From the NCBI GenBank assembly GCA_023389295.1, contig JAEWEO010000150.1:1-32304 (forward strand): a stretch of 32,304 nucleotides of DNA, given 5' to 3'. Each line of letters opens with the position of its first letter. Position 1 is the stretch's first letter. This document shows positions 15,926 to 24,102 of the stretch, one piece after another. Source of the stretch: Bacillota bacterium. GTDB taxonomy: Bacteria > Bacillota > Clostridia > Lachnospirales > Lachnospiraceae. Below the pieces are notes generated by a model. That model was given only the letters and a program-made list of their open reading frames with translations. It made no database searches and was not told the DNA's origin. The translations under genes and the position numbers were made by a program.

Positions 15926-16807
15926 CTAATTTTTTAATTCCCTTATCATATCAATCTGACCCTTTTCCTCTGATGCCAGAAATCCTATGCTTTCATAAAG
16001 ATGAATTGCGTAAATATTGCACTCATCAGCTGCTAGAAAAGCGCGTTTCGCACCATGTTTTTTGCCGTAGGACAGAGCTTCCATGATTAGCCTTCTCGCA
16101 ATTCCTTTTCTCTGATATGCAGGTTTCACAGCCACTTCTCTTATCCATACAATTGCACCTTTGATACTATCATGAGCGTAAGTACCGGTACAAACTAATC
16201 CGATAATTTCATCTGATTCATTTCTTTCAATTATAATAGTTTTATTTTGGATACCGGTTTCCCTTATGGAATTTTCTGAATTATCCAACCATTCTTGTAC
16301 CCACTCTTTGGTCTGTCCTGTAAAGCCTCGACTTTGCCCCTTACAAGAAAGAGTTACCTCCGATGCCTTATCACATTCATTCTCATTCAGCAATACGGCA
16401 TTCATATGATCCGGTATTGATTCGAGTGAAGCCATAAAGTAGTCCTGCCATTTACTATAAATAACAAATCCGACTTTCTCTAAATCCTCCACCCATTCCT
16501 GTGGTACAAAGGAGATAAAACATGTTTCTGTACTCTTAATTTGCTCCAACAAATCATTAGCTTCATTCGCAGCCCAATGGTATTGCTTGCATTCTATATC
16601 TGAATTATATCCCAGTAACAGTATTAAATTGTCATCCTCAAACAGTATCTCATATTCTGAAACATCAGAGTAATCAAGGTACTCCATGGAGAAATATTTA
16701 TATTCATTTAGTCTTGACTGAATTCTATTAAAATCTATCTCTTTCATCTGCATTTCATCCTTATCTTTCGTTTTTCTTAGTCTGCCTACTCTTTTTTCTC
16801 CTATCAT
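15926..16807 (-). CDS. GNAT-family acetyltransferase
   Basis: A 293-residue acetyl-CoA-dependent N-acetyltransferase. The C-terminal GNAT domain (about 130-290) shows the acetyl-CoA loop YQRKGIARRL at 231-240, a preceding strand IREVAVKPA, and the final NIYAIHLYESIGF motif. The N-terminal half (about 20-130) is a degenerate GNAT-like or partner domain. The first ATG at 16807 has its AAGG directly adjacent, too close for good use. ATG at 16753 (AAGGA 4 bases upstream) or 16747 (MKEIDFNRI) is more likely, making the protein about 273-275 residues. It lies 17 bases after the DUF5412 gene on the same strand. Substrate unknown. Confidence 0.85.
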   Translation of the reverse strand: MIGEKRVGRLRKTKDKDEMQMKEIDFNRIQSRLNEYKYFSMEYLDYSDVSEYEILFEDDNLILLLGYNSDIECKQYHWAANEANDLLEQIKSTETCFISFVPQEWVEDLEKVGFVIYSKWQDYFMASLESIPDHMNAVLLNENECDKASEVTLSCKGQSRGFTGQTKEWVQEWLDNSENSIRETGIQNKTIIIERNESDEIIGLVCTGTYAHDSIKGAIVWIREVAVKPAYQRKGIARRLIMEALSYGKKHGAKRAFLAADECNIYAIHLYESIGFLASEEKGQIDMIRELKN

Positions 16808-16824
16808 CCTTGTGAGAAAAAAAC

Positions 16825-17256
16825 TTATGTAAGGCTAACTAACTTTCTACGGTAGTCATATTTTTCTTTTGTTACATCTAATGTTACACCATTAATGATC
16901 GCCGTCTTGTTATCAATCCAATCCAGCAAACCTTCCTTAGAACCTTTTTCATAATAAATAATCTGACTCTGTTCCTTACTCCAATTCTTCGTTCCATCTG
17001 CATTGGTCGTCGGATTATAAAATAACCGTCCATAGGCATAATATGTCTCATTGATTTCACCAGCGGATTCTTTATTCTCTCCTACGGTATATAGCTCAAT
17101 CAAATAGGTACCATCGGGCGATTCCTTACTTGCGTTTTTCATATTATATTGATACTTTGATAAATCCAGATAATAAAATTGTAGGTATACGATAATTACA
17201 AACATAGTAACGATCAATAAACTAACTATTGAAATGACGTCTCTTCGCTTATTCAC
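16825..17256 (-). CDS. DUF5412-like membrane-anchored protein
   Basis: The 143-residue product has one membrane helix (VSLLIVTMFVIIVYLQFYYL, about 11-30) and an extracytoplasmic domain. SPDGTYLIELYTV near 46-58, a tyrosine-rich middle (IIYYEKGSK) and WIDNKTAIINGVTLDV near 113-128 followed by YDYRR match the pattern of DUF5412 proteins of Firmicutes, whose function is unknown. GGAGGG lies upstream of the ATG at 17256. It is followed after 17 bases by an acetyltransferase gene, probably one transcript. Confidence 0.75.
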   Translation of the reverse strand: MNKRRDVISIVSLLIVTMFVIIVYLQFYYLDLSKYQYNMKNASKESPDGTYLIELYTVGENKESAGEINETYYAYGRLFYNPTTNADGTKNWSKEQSQIIYYEKGSKEGLLDWIDNKTAIINGVTLDVTKEKYDYRRKLVSLT

Positions 17257-17423
17257 CCTCCAACCCCCTTTGCATTCAAATCAGTCAATATCAATCAACA
17301 ACATGGTTACATGCCACCTTTTACGATCCCCTTCATCCTTTGTATGTTTATGTAATTATACACCATATTTATCCATTATGCCATAGCCTTTTTATGCGCA
17401 CTTCATATCTTCTACTCTATATT

Positions 17424-17957
17424 TTAATGATTTCTATCTTCTTTTAAAATATCCATGTAAACCTCATCATAAAATCTTCCCTTTAAGTAATAGGACTGTC
17501 TTCGTCGTCCAATCTCCCTAAAGCCAACTTTCTTGTAGCAGTTAATGGCTCTTTCATTAAAGGAAAAAACCTTTAACATGATATTGTGCAAATTCAAATA
17601 ATCAAAGCCATAATCTAACAATAGATTAAGCACTTCCTCACCATATCCCCTATTTCGGTTTTCCTCCTCTCCAATGAATAATCCAACTTCTGCACATTGT
17701 CGTAGTTGATCTAAAGCCTGGATACCACAATTACCAATTAATAAATCATCCTCTAATGTAACGATTGCGAATTGGTATTGATTCGTATTGCTCGTTAACC
17801 ATGCTTTTTCACTTTCCAATGAAGTAATACTGCCGGAGGTCCCCAAACCATCTGTGACATTAAAATCATTGAGCCATTTCACATAAGTATTTACGTCCTC
17901 CACATTCATCGGTGATAAGTAAATACGTTTACCAACCAACTTTTTAAAATATTTCAT
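17424..17957 (-). CDS. RimJ/RimL-type GNAT acetyltransferase
   Basis: The 177-residue product fits the Acetyltransf_3 group (N-acetylation of ribosomal protein N-termini or of small amines, including antibiotic-modifying relatives). It starts VGKRIYLSPMNVEDVNTYVKWLND. The core is IGNCGIQALD, then AEVGLFIGEEENRNRGYGEEV with the acetyl-CoA loop NRGYG, and NERAINCYKKVGFREIGRRR near the end. I chose the ATG at 17957 (GGGGAG 6 bases upstream) rather than 17975. Substrate unknown. A possible -10 box (TATAAT) lies upstream near 18058. Confidence 0.9.
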   Translation of the reverse strand: MKYFKKLVGKRIYLSPMNVEDVNTYVKWLNDFNVTDGLGTSGSITSLESEKAWLTSNTNQYQFAIVTLEDDLLIGNCGIQALDQLRQCAEVGLFIGEEENRNRGYGEEVLNLLLDYGFDYLNLHNIMLKVFSFNERAINCYKKVGFREIGRRRQSYYLKGRFYDEVYMDILKEDRNH

Positions 17958-18294
17958 AACATTCTCCCCTTCCAATAGATTTTATTTACATAAATAAACT
18001 CTTAGAATAAAAATCACTTTACAAATCCGCTTTATCACCCAATTTTTATTTCAGTAATTATACACTAATCCACTAATGAATACTATAGATAGTTTGATTA
18101 TAATTACAGGGTTTGAAGAAAGGCTTGAAAAAAGATGAAATCATATGCTCCTATGACTTCACCTCTTTCCTAATCTAATTCTATTTTCCTATTTTGCTAT
18201 TAATCTTTCCAATAATATTTTACCAATTATATAAAAGCACTTTAAATCTTATTAAACATGTTTCTTGCAACTTACATTCTTTATCTGATATATT
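17958..18294. other. Intergenic region with terminator
   Basis: About 340 AT-rich bases between the acetyltransferase start and the AraC-type gene's end. It holds a terminator at 18128-18163 and a plausible -10 (TATAAT on the minus strand near 18058-18063) without a clear -35. I see no gene in it. Confidence 0.6.
18128..18163 (-). terminator. Intrinsic terminator of the AraC-type gene
   Basis: On the minus strand GGTGAAGTCATA pairs with TATGATTTCATC (12 bp with two G-U pairs) around a 6-base loop, followed by TTTTTT. It lies about 130 bases past the stop codon. Confidence 0.75.
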
Positions 18295-19218
18295 TTACTT
18301 ATTACATTTTTCTACCGGTCTTGCTTCAATGTAACCACGGTAGCCAAGTGGAATTAGCTGAAAGCGAGGAGCACTCTCAGGAGCCCATTGATATCCATAG
18401 ATTTCTGGATTAAATTTATCAATGTGCTTCCATACTTCTCCAATCTCATATCCGAAGTCATCATCGTTGTAGGGTTCTCCTTGAAATACCATCATCCTAC
18501 AAGGCGGTAAAACAATTAATTCATAACCCTCAGGAATTTCCTTATCATAATCCATCGGTAATTCAACACCCTGAACATATTTTGATGTATTTTCAGGCAT
18601 TAAATGCTTTGGCAGCCACATGCCAATCGGTTCGTAGAGTGCCTCTTTCACACTTGATAATACATTCCATACTTCACAACCTACTTCTTCACAATACTCA
18701 AAGTAATCCTCTGCCTTTGTTCCTCTTTTTAATAAGCACTTTCTTTCCGGTCGTTCGATAATCTGTACAAATATAGACTTTGTCATCTCTTCCATCCTTT
18801 CGTCCTTGTGATTTAAGTTCTGAAACGCTCGGTAAGTATCGTATGCTTTATAAGGTAGAAATAGCTTAATGGGTGGAGTCTTCGCTTTATATTTCCCAGG
18901 TGAGATTCCAAATTCTTTGGAAAAAGCTCTAGTAAACCCCTCTTGGCTATCAAAAACAAAATCAAGTGCGACGTCTATCACTTTTTTGTCTCGATCCCTA
19001 AGTATAAGTGCTGCATGAGTGAGCCTCATGGAGCGAATGTATTCAAAAGGTGCCTTTCCTGTAACTTCTTTAAACATTCTGGCTAAATACCAGGGAGAAT
19101 ATCCAGCCTCATTAGCAAGCTGTTTCATTGTAATAGGAGAAGAAATATTTTTCTCAATGTAATCTTGAATTTTTTGCACTACATATGCCAGATCTTCTTC
19201 CTTCATACTAATAACCAT
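18295..19218 (-). CDS. AraC-family regulator with GyrI-like effector domain
   Basis: The 307-residue product has an N-terminal AraC DNA-binding domain (about 10-115). It has two helix-turn-helix units: MKQLANEAGYSPWYLARMF, and VIDVALDFVFDSQEGFTRAF with the family ending FGISPGKYK. Residues about 150-300 resemble the GyrI/BmrR effector-binding fold (Cass2 type), so it probably senses a small, often hydrophobic or cationic molecule, as in the Rob/SoxS-like and BltR groups. GGAAAGGG stands close to ATG 19218; ATG 19206 (MKEEDLA) is a possible alternative. Upstream are a hairpin and a short leader frame (19264-19341). No efflux gene is adjacent, so the target is unknown. Confidence 0.93.
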   Translation of the reverse strand: MVISMKEEDLAYVVQKIQDYIEKNISSPITMKQLANEAGYSPWYLARMFKEVTGKAPFEYIRSMRLTHAALILRDRDKKVIDVALDFVFDSQEGFTRAFSKEFGISPGKYKAKTPPIKLFLPYKAYDTYRAFQNLNHKDERMEEMTKSIFVQIIERPERKCLLKRGTKAEDYFEYCEEVGCEVWNVLSSVKEALYEPIGMWLPKHLMPENTSKYVQGVELPMDYDKEIPEGYELIVLPPCRMMVFQGEPYNDDDFGYEIGEVWKHIDKFNPEIYGYQWAPESAPRFQLIPLGYRGYIEARPVEKCNK

Positions 19219-19263
19219 GCCCTTTCCATAGCCTGCTAACTTTGGGCCGCAGACACAAATTTG

Positions 19264-19289
19264 CGTGTGAAAGATTTATCTTTCACACG
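19264..19289. promoter_or_regulatory. Leader hairpin upstream of the AraC-type gene
   Basis: A perfect 11-bp stem (CGTGTGAAAGA / TCTTTCACACG) with a 4-base loop, 46 bases before the start at 19218. On the minus strand a short frame of 21 codons (19341-19276, TTG start, GGAGG 8 bases upstream, starting MKCKVLLGLIAV) ends with TAA inside this hairpin's loop. The arrangement resembles a leader peptide plus attenuator, but no T run follows. Confidence 0.4.
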
Positions 19290-19451
19290 AACCTCCAGTT
19301 TTGTTTACAGCTATAAGCCCTAGCAATACTTTACATTTCAACCTTGATACCTCCGATAAGTTAAGATTACATCAAATTAAGATTATTTTCTTGACCGTCT
19401 TTGCACTTTTATATTGTTATCCATACTTTATAATAAGTTATTCTGCAATAA

Positions 19452-20318
19452 TCATTGTAAGTTTTTTCTGTAATAATCATAGGAGGTTTCTACTTCAAAT
19501 CCGTAGTTACGATAAAAGTTATACGCTCTTTGGTTATTACTATCAACTTCAAGCGTTATAATTTCTATATCCATATTCACTAGTTCTTTTAATATTAATC
19601 TAAGTATCACTTTACCATATCCTTTTCCTTGATATTGCGGGGAAACCCCAAAGCCAAAGATCGAAGCCTCCCCCTGTTCAAAGCCAACAGAAATCATGCC
19701 AATGGGTAAATCCGATATGGTAGCGATATATTGAATTCTGTTTTCTGCCTCCAGGGTTTTTGCTATTAAGCTCTTAGCATCCTCATATGCATCAAGAAAT
19801 ATATCTTGACTTAGACCAATAAGAGCCTCCAAATCCCCATGTTCTGCTCTTCTTAAGGTAATATTCACTTGTTGAATATAATCTTCTTCTACGGGTCTTC
19901 GATAACGCAAATAATACTCCGTAAACTCATATTCCCCCTTAAGCTTTCTGATGGTTTCCACTCCAGCTTCTGATTGTGACTCGCAAACAAAAACTAGTCC
20001 GGATATATTATATTTATTTAATTCTTCCTTTGCATGTGCAAGCAGCTGTGTAAAATATCCTAGTTTGCGATACTTTGGTAAAGTATAAGCCGATACTTCT
20101 GCTTCTTGACTCATCGGAATAAAAAGAGAGAGAAAGCTTACTAATTTGTCATCTACATAGAGGAGAAATAAGCTTTTGATATCCGGATTATAGTTCAAAG
20201 AAGTATCCAGAAATACATTACCCTTCAATTTATCATGTTCTTGGCAAATCATTTCAAGCTCTTTTATTTCTTTTCTCACTTTGTCATTAGTAGCTACCAG
20301 TTCTTTTACTAAAACCAT
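19452..20318 (-). CDS. Tandem GNAT acetyltransferase
   Basis: A 288-residue protein with two GNAT domains. The N-terminal one (about 15-145) has the acetyl-CoA loop region LPKYRKLGYFTQLL. The C-terminal one (about 150-288) has ISVGFEQGEASIFGFGVSPQ, then YQGKGYGKVIL and NNQRAYNFYRNYGFE. Two-domain GNATs of this kind acetylate small molecules; the ligand here is unknown. GGGAGGGCAC precedes the ATG at 20318. At its 3' end a near-identical 15-base direct repeat (TTCTGYAATAATCAT, at about 19440 and 19467) covers the last codons. Confidence 0.9.
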   Translation of the reverse strand: MVLVKELVATNDKVRKEIKELEMICQEHDKLKGNVFLDTSLNYNPDIKSLFLLYVDDKLVSFLSLFIPMSQEAEVSAYTLPKYRKLGYFTQLLAHAKEELNKYNISGLVFVCESQSEAGVETIRKLKGEYEFTEYYLRYRRPVEEDYIQQVNITLRRAEHGDLEALIGLSQDIFLDAYEDAKSLIAKTLEAENRIQYIATISDLPIGMISVGFEQGEASIFGFGVSPQYQGKGYGKVILRLILKELVNMDIEIITLEVDSNNQRAYNFYRNYGFEVETSYDYYRKNLQ

Positions 20319-20372
20319 GTGCCCTCCCGAAAATATACATCGTTTTTACAAATTTATATCATTTCATCATTA

Positions 20373-20522
20373 TTATAACTTTCTCCACTTCTGATAGAAA
20401 TGCCCCCCCAATTGGAAATTAACAACCACTTGATCCGGATACATCATAGAGATAATACCCTCTCCACCTCCACCAACATCAAGTATACTTCCTTGAATTT
20501 CTCTGTTTAATTGTATTTTCAT
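20373..20522 (-). pseudogene. Truncated SAM methyltransferase remnant
   Basis: A 49-residue frame starts MKIQLNREIQGSILDVGGGG and continues EGIISMMYPDQVVV. This is a normal methyltransferase beginning with complete motif I (LDVGGGGEG). It then jumps to FQLGGHFYQKWRKL and a stop, which looks like a C-terminal end. About 150 or more residues of the catalytic domain are absent. GAGGTGA precedes the ATG at 20522. A run of seven C (20403-20409) lies at the junction area. The product could not be an active methyltransferase. Confidence 0.7.
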
Positions 20523-20566
20523 GCTTCACCTCAACAGTCCGATAATGCTTCATCAATGTACAACTT

Positions 20567-21172
20567 CTACAATAAATACTTACGAATAATTTTCGCATCA
20601 TCTAAATCATTATGATACACAAAACCAAACTTATTATATAGCTCTACCGGCCCGCGATAATTTCTATGTACCTTTATTCCTTCTCCTACATATGGATATG
20701 CTTCAATATACTCATAACCTTCTGCTTTAGCATCCTCACAGATCTTATCCAAGATTAGTGTAGCAATTCCCATCCGGCGCATATCTGGAGCTATACTAAA
20801 GCATACAATCGATTTAACTTTTGTATCCTCTTTTGTATCCTCCCATAGTTTGGGACTAATTTGTAGATTCAGCATACTGTATAAACCTTTATCATTTACA
20901 TTGCACCATCCAACAACGACGTTATCCAAATAAGCCAGATAGCCTTGTAAGGTTCCCGACCCAATTAATCTAGTTGCCAGCTCTCTATTAAAGCAGTCCC
21001 CCGCGCAAGTATTCTTATATTGCTTACGTTCTTCCTCAAACTCCTCATTCCAATGATAATGAACACAATAGCAGAATTCCCACTCCTTATTATCTGTAAA
21101 TGCGACGTGATCAAAATAATATAAATAATCCTCTATTAATTCCGGAGTTAAACGCTTGATCTTAAGATTCAT
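20567..21172 (-). CDS. GNAT-family acetyltransferase
   Basis: The 201-residue product has a GNAT core: YLAYLDNVVVGWCNVND (about 78-94), VKSIVCFSIAPDMRRMGIATLIL (about 118-140, acetyl-CoA loop RRMGIA) and ELYNKFGFVYHND near the end. The N-terminal 70 residues include Cys-rich EFCYCVHYHW, seen in a subgroup of clostridial GNATs. GAGAGGAG lies upstream of the ATG at 21172. It precedes the methyltransferase remnant by 44 bases on the same strand. Substrate unknown. Confidence 0.9.
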   Translation of the reverse strand: MNLKIKRLTPELIEDYLYYFDHVAFTDNKEWEFCYCVHYHWNEEFEEERKQYKNTCAGDCFNRELATRLIGSGTLQGYLAYLDNVVVGWCNVNDKGLYSMLNLQISPKLWEDTKEDTKVKSIVCFSIAPDMRRMGIATLILDKICEDAKAEGYEYIEAYPYVGEGIKVHRNYRGPVELYNKFGFVYHNDLDDAKIIRKYLL

Positions 21173-21267
21173 TAAATTCTCCTCTCTTACTATTCAATGT
21201 TTACTTTTTATTACTTGCACTTCCATTTTGCTTTTCATTGTTTGTTCTTCCATTGTTTTCACTTCTA

Positions 21268-21843
21268 TTATTTTCTAATTTGCGCAAGAAACTCTTCTTT
21301 TTCCTGGTTATTATCAAACAAACCATACCAGTCACAGATCTCTACAGCAAACTCTACAAATGCGATACCATGGGCTGTAATTACATTTCTGTCTCTTACA
21401 ACTCTTTGAGTCAAATAATTCTCTCGTGGAAAAGGATCTTCTTCACCAAAGATCTGCTTATGCTTCGGCGTCCATTCTTCCACCGGAGTTGAATATTTAA
21501 CATGATTAAGAATACCGGCCTTCGCCAAATATACGGTACCGGCACCGCAAATACCTCCAATTAAACTACCTTTTGCATATACACGATCAATTAATTCTAA
21601 AAGTTCCGGTCTGGCATCACCATTCCATCCTCCCGGAATAATAAGTCCCTCCACTTCCTCTTCTAAGACTTCTCCAAGTATTTTAGAAGGTTTTATCATA
21701 AATCCTGATTTTCCTTTTACCAATTGATCCTCATAAGAAACAGTAACAATCTCATTACCTGCATTCGAACCTAATAGATGCATTAAAAAGGTTACCTCAT
21801 AATCCGTCATTTCATCAAAAATAAATACAAAAATTTTACCCAT
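21268..21843 (-). CDS. DJ-1/PfpI-family protein
   Basis: The 191-residue protein has the class I glutamine-amidotransferase-like fold. The nucleophile elbow is ICGAGTVYLAKAG near residues 98-110, with the reactive Cys. EGLIIPGGW near 69-77 comes before it, and TAHGIAFVEFA near 160-170 supplies the usual His region. The family includes proteases, glyoxalases, chaperones and amidase-like enzymes; the exact role cannot be told. I chose the ATG at 21843 because AAGGTG lies 4 bases upstream; the frame is open to 21858. A short frame overlaps the start. Confidence 0.92.
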   Translation of the reverse strand: MGKIFVFIFDEMTDYEVTFLMHLLGSNAGNEIVTVSYEDQLVKGKSGFMIKPSKILGEVLEEEVEGLIIPGGWNGDARPELLELIDRVYAKGSLIGGICGAGTVYLAKAGILNHVKYSTPVEEWTPKHKQIFGEEDPFPRENYLTQRVVRDRNVITAHGIAFVEFAVEICDWYGLFDNNQEKEEFLAQIRK

Positions 21844-21953
21844 TTCACACCTTGGCATCCGTTCTTATTTATAATTTCTCCTAATACCGCACTTCTTTCA
21901 TATAGCTTGACCATCCAATCCTCCAAAGGGTTGGTACGATGGCTCTTACTCAT
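21807..21953 (-). CDS. Small coding-like frame overlapping the DJ-1 start
   Basis: A 48-residue frame begins MSKSHRTNPLEDWMVKLYER and continues SAVLGEIINKNGCQG. This part has ordinary amino-acid composition and codon use, unlike chance AT-rich frames nearby. The last dozen residues are only the overlapping DJ-1 start read in another frame. It may be a truncated or frameshifted small protein whose tail was lost, or a real coupled gene. The ribosome site (GAGTGAAGCT) is poor. No family recognised. Confidence 0.35.
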   Translation of the reverse strand: MSKSHRTNPLEDWMVKLYERSAVLGEIINKNGCQGVKWVKFLYLFLMK

Positions 21954-22106
21954 AGCTTCACTCTTTCGTTTTTACTAATTATTTAAATCATGCAACACGC
22001 TTTTAATTTATTATACACGAATCATTTCAGTATAACTACCAATTTTTTCTATCCGATCAAATAAAAATTTCTTTTGTCCGAATAAAGGAGGAGCGCTAAG
22101 TATTCA

Positions 22107-22151
22107 CAAAAAAAGCTGTATCCTAGTAATTATCACCCTTGGATACAGCTT
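22107..22151 (-). terminator. Intrinsic terminator of pepF
   Basis: On the minus strand AAGCTGTATCC pairs with GGATACAGCTT (11 bp, 17-base loop), followed by TTTTTTT. It lies 46 bases after the pepF stop. Confidence 0.9.
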
Positions 22152-22196
22152 GATTTATTCATTTATGATCTTTAAATTTGCATTAACTCATACGAA

Positions 22197-24002
22197 TTAT
22201 TTCATCAATTCTTCCATCTGATCAAGTAATTCAGAGAATAATTTTAGTGCCTGATTAACCGGTTCCTTGGTGCTCATATCAACACCTGCTGCCTTAAGAA
22301 TTTCAATCGGATGGTTTGAGCTACCGCTGCTAAGGAAACGGATATAATCTTTGACAGCTGGCTCACCTTCATTCAATATTCTTCTGGATAATGCAATGGC
22401 TGCTGAATATCCGGTTGCATACTGATATACATAGAAGGCATTATAGAAATGAGGAATTCTTGCCCATTCCATATCAATCTCAGGATCAATTACAATGTCC
22501 TCGCCAAAGTATGCTACATTCAAGTCATGATATACCTTACAAAGTGATTCAGCAGTTAAGCTTTCACCGTCTTCAACCATCTTATGAGTAATCATCTCAA
22601 ACTCAGCAAACATTGTCTGACGATATAATGTGCCTTTGAATTTCTCTAAGAAATGATTAATTAAATAAGCTTTTTCTTTCTTGTCCGTAGTATTCTTTAA
22701 CATGTAATCGATCAATAGTGATTCATTACAAGTGGAAGCCACTTCTGCAACAAATATTTTATAGCCTGCATAGATATATGGCTGTTCTTTATCAGAATGA
22801 TAACTATGGATTGCATGACCCATCTCATGAGCTAGTGTATATACATTATCCAATGTGTCATTATAGTTTAAGAGCACATAGGGATGTGTACCATAAGCAC
22901 CCCAAGAGTAAGCTCCGCTACGTTTATTTTCATTTTCATAAATATCAATCCAACGATTATCAAAGCCTTCCCATAGAATCTTCTGATAATCGGGTCCAAG
23001 TGGCTCTAATCCCTTTGCTACAACCTTTTTTGCTTCTTCAAAAGGAATTTCCATTTTAAAATCCGGAACCAAAGGAGAATAAAGGTCATACATATGAAGT
23101 TCATCTAAGCCTAGCAACTTCTTACGAAGTCTTACATAACGATGCATCAGATCCATATTCTCATGAACAGCTGCAATCAGATTGGTATATACATCCACAG
23201 GAATATTACCGGCATTAAGAGCTTTCTCCAGGGTAGAATTATATTTTCTTGCTTTTGCAAAGAATACCTCCTGCTTTACATTTGCACTAAAGGAAGCTGC
23301 TAAAGTATTGCGAAAACTTTTATAGGTATCATAGAGTCCCTGAAATGCCTCTTTTCTCACTCTTCTATCATTGCTTTCTAGAAGCTTAACATATCTACCA
23401 TGAGTAATTCTAACTAACTCACCATTCTCGTCTTTAATCTCCGGGAACTTAATGTCAGCATTATCAAACATGGAAAAAATATTACTTGGAGCATCTGCAA
23501 TCTCTCCTGCATCTGCCAGTAATTCCTCTGTCTCACGAGACAGAATATGAGGCTTTAAGCGTAGAATATCCTTCAAATAGAAGTCATAAACCTTAAGTCC
23601 TTCATTTTCTAAATGGAACGCAGTAATGGTTTCTTCCGGAATTCCTAATATCTCTGGAGTTGCAAAAGATAATGCACTATTAACTTGGACAGCCAAAGCA
23701 TTCGCTTTGTTTGATAAGTCTTGGTAAGTTGCATCTGCAGTATCCTCATGATATTTCTGTCCTGCATATACATATACACGCTCCATCAACATACTAATCT
23801 CATCCGATAATTGCAAAAAGCTCAGTAAGATGTCCGCTGATTTCGATAATCTACCTTGATATTCGGTGATCTTAGGCAACATTTCCTTAATTTTATTATA
23901 CTCTTCTTGCCATGCTTCATCACAAGCATACAGATCCTCAATCGCCCAAGTATATTTCGGATCTATTTCATTTCTCTTTGGTAAGTTTTTATTCTCTGCC
24001 AT
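22197..24002 (-). CDS. pepF: Oligoendopeptidase F (M3B family)
   Basis: A 601-residue cytoplasmic zinc peptidase that cuts short peptides. The active-site HEMGH is at 392-396 within TLAHEMGHAIHSYHSD, with the third ligand region EVASTCNE downstream. It begins with the usual PKRNEIDPKYTWAIEDLY. Length is normal for PepF (about 600). GGGAG lies 7 bases upstream of the ATG at 24002. It has its own terminator and is divergent from ylbJ across 100 bases. In vivo roles include peptide turnover and, in Bacillus, effects on sporulation when overproduced. Confidence 0.96.
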   Translation of the reverse strand: MAENKNLPKRNEIDPKYTWAIEDLYACDEAWQEEYNKIKEMLPKITEYQGRLSKSADILLSFLQLSDEISMLMERVYVYAGQKYHEDTADATYQDLSNKANALAVQVNSALSFATPEILGIPEETITAFHLENEGLKVYDFYLKDILRLKPHILSRETEELLADAGEIADAPSNIFSMFDNADIKFPEIKDENGELVRITHGRYVKLLESNDRRVRKEAFQGLYDTYKSFRNTLAASFSANVKQEVFFAKARKYNSTLEKALNAGNIPVDVYTNLIAAVHENMDLMHRYVRLRKKLLGLDELHMYDLYSPLVPDFKMEIPFEEAKKVVAKGLEPLGPDYQKILWEGFDNRWIDIYENENKRSGAYSWGAYGTHPYVLLNYNDTLDNVYTLAHEMGHAIHSYHSDKEQPYIYAGYKIFVAEVASTCNESLLIDYMLKNTTDKKEKAYLINHFLEKFKGTLYRQTMFAEFEMITHKMVEDGESLTAESLCKVYHDLNVAYFGEDIVIDPEIDMEWARIPHFYNAFYVYQYATGYSAAIALSRRILNEGEPAVKDYIRFLSSGSSNHPIEILKAAGVDMSTKEPVNQALKLFSELLDQMEELMK

Positions 24003-24102
24003 GAATTATCTCCCTTTCCATTTTTTCCTTATTCTTGAATAAATTACTATGCATCACAATAAATTATAATAAACCTGCTTCTTGTCTTCAAGGAGAATTT
24101 CC

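Noticed and set aside
17355..17360. TATAAT with GTG just before it, upstream of the DUF5412-like gene (similar words near 18058 and 22013)
   Set aside because: These are good -10 boxes but none has a recognisable -35 at 16-18 bases, so they are not listed as promoters.
19301..19561. Plus-strand frame of 86 residues opposite the tandem GNAT gene end
   Set aside because: It is mostly antisense to the GNAT gene and its leader region, with a Phe/Tyr/Leu-rich chance composition.
22718..23059. Plus-strand frame of 113 residues inside pepF
   Set aside because: It is antisense to the zinc-binding region of PepF, and His/Tyr enrichment is the complement of that sequence.
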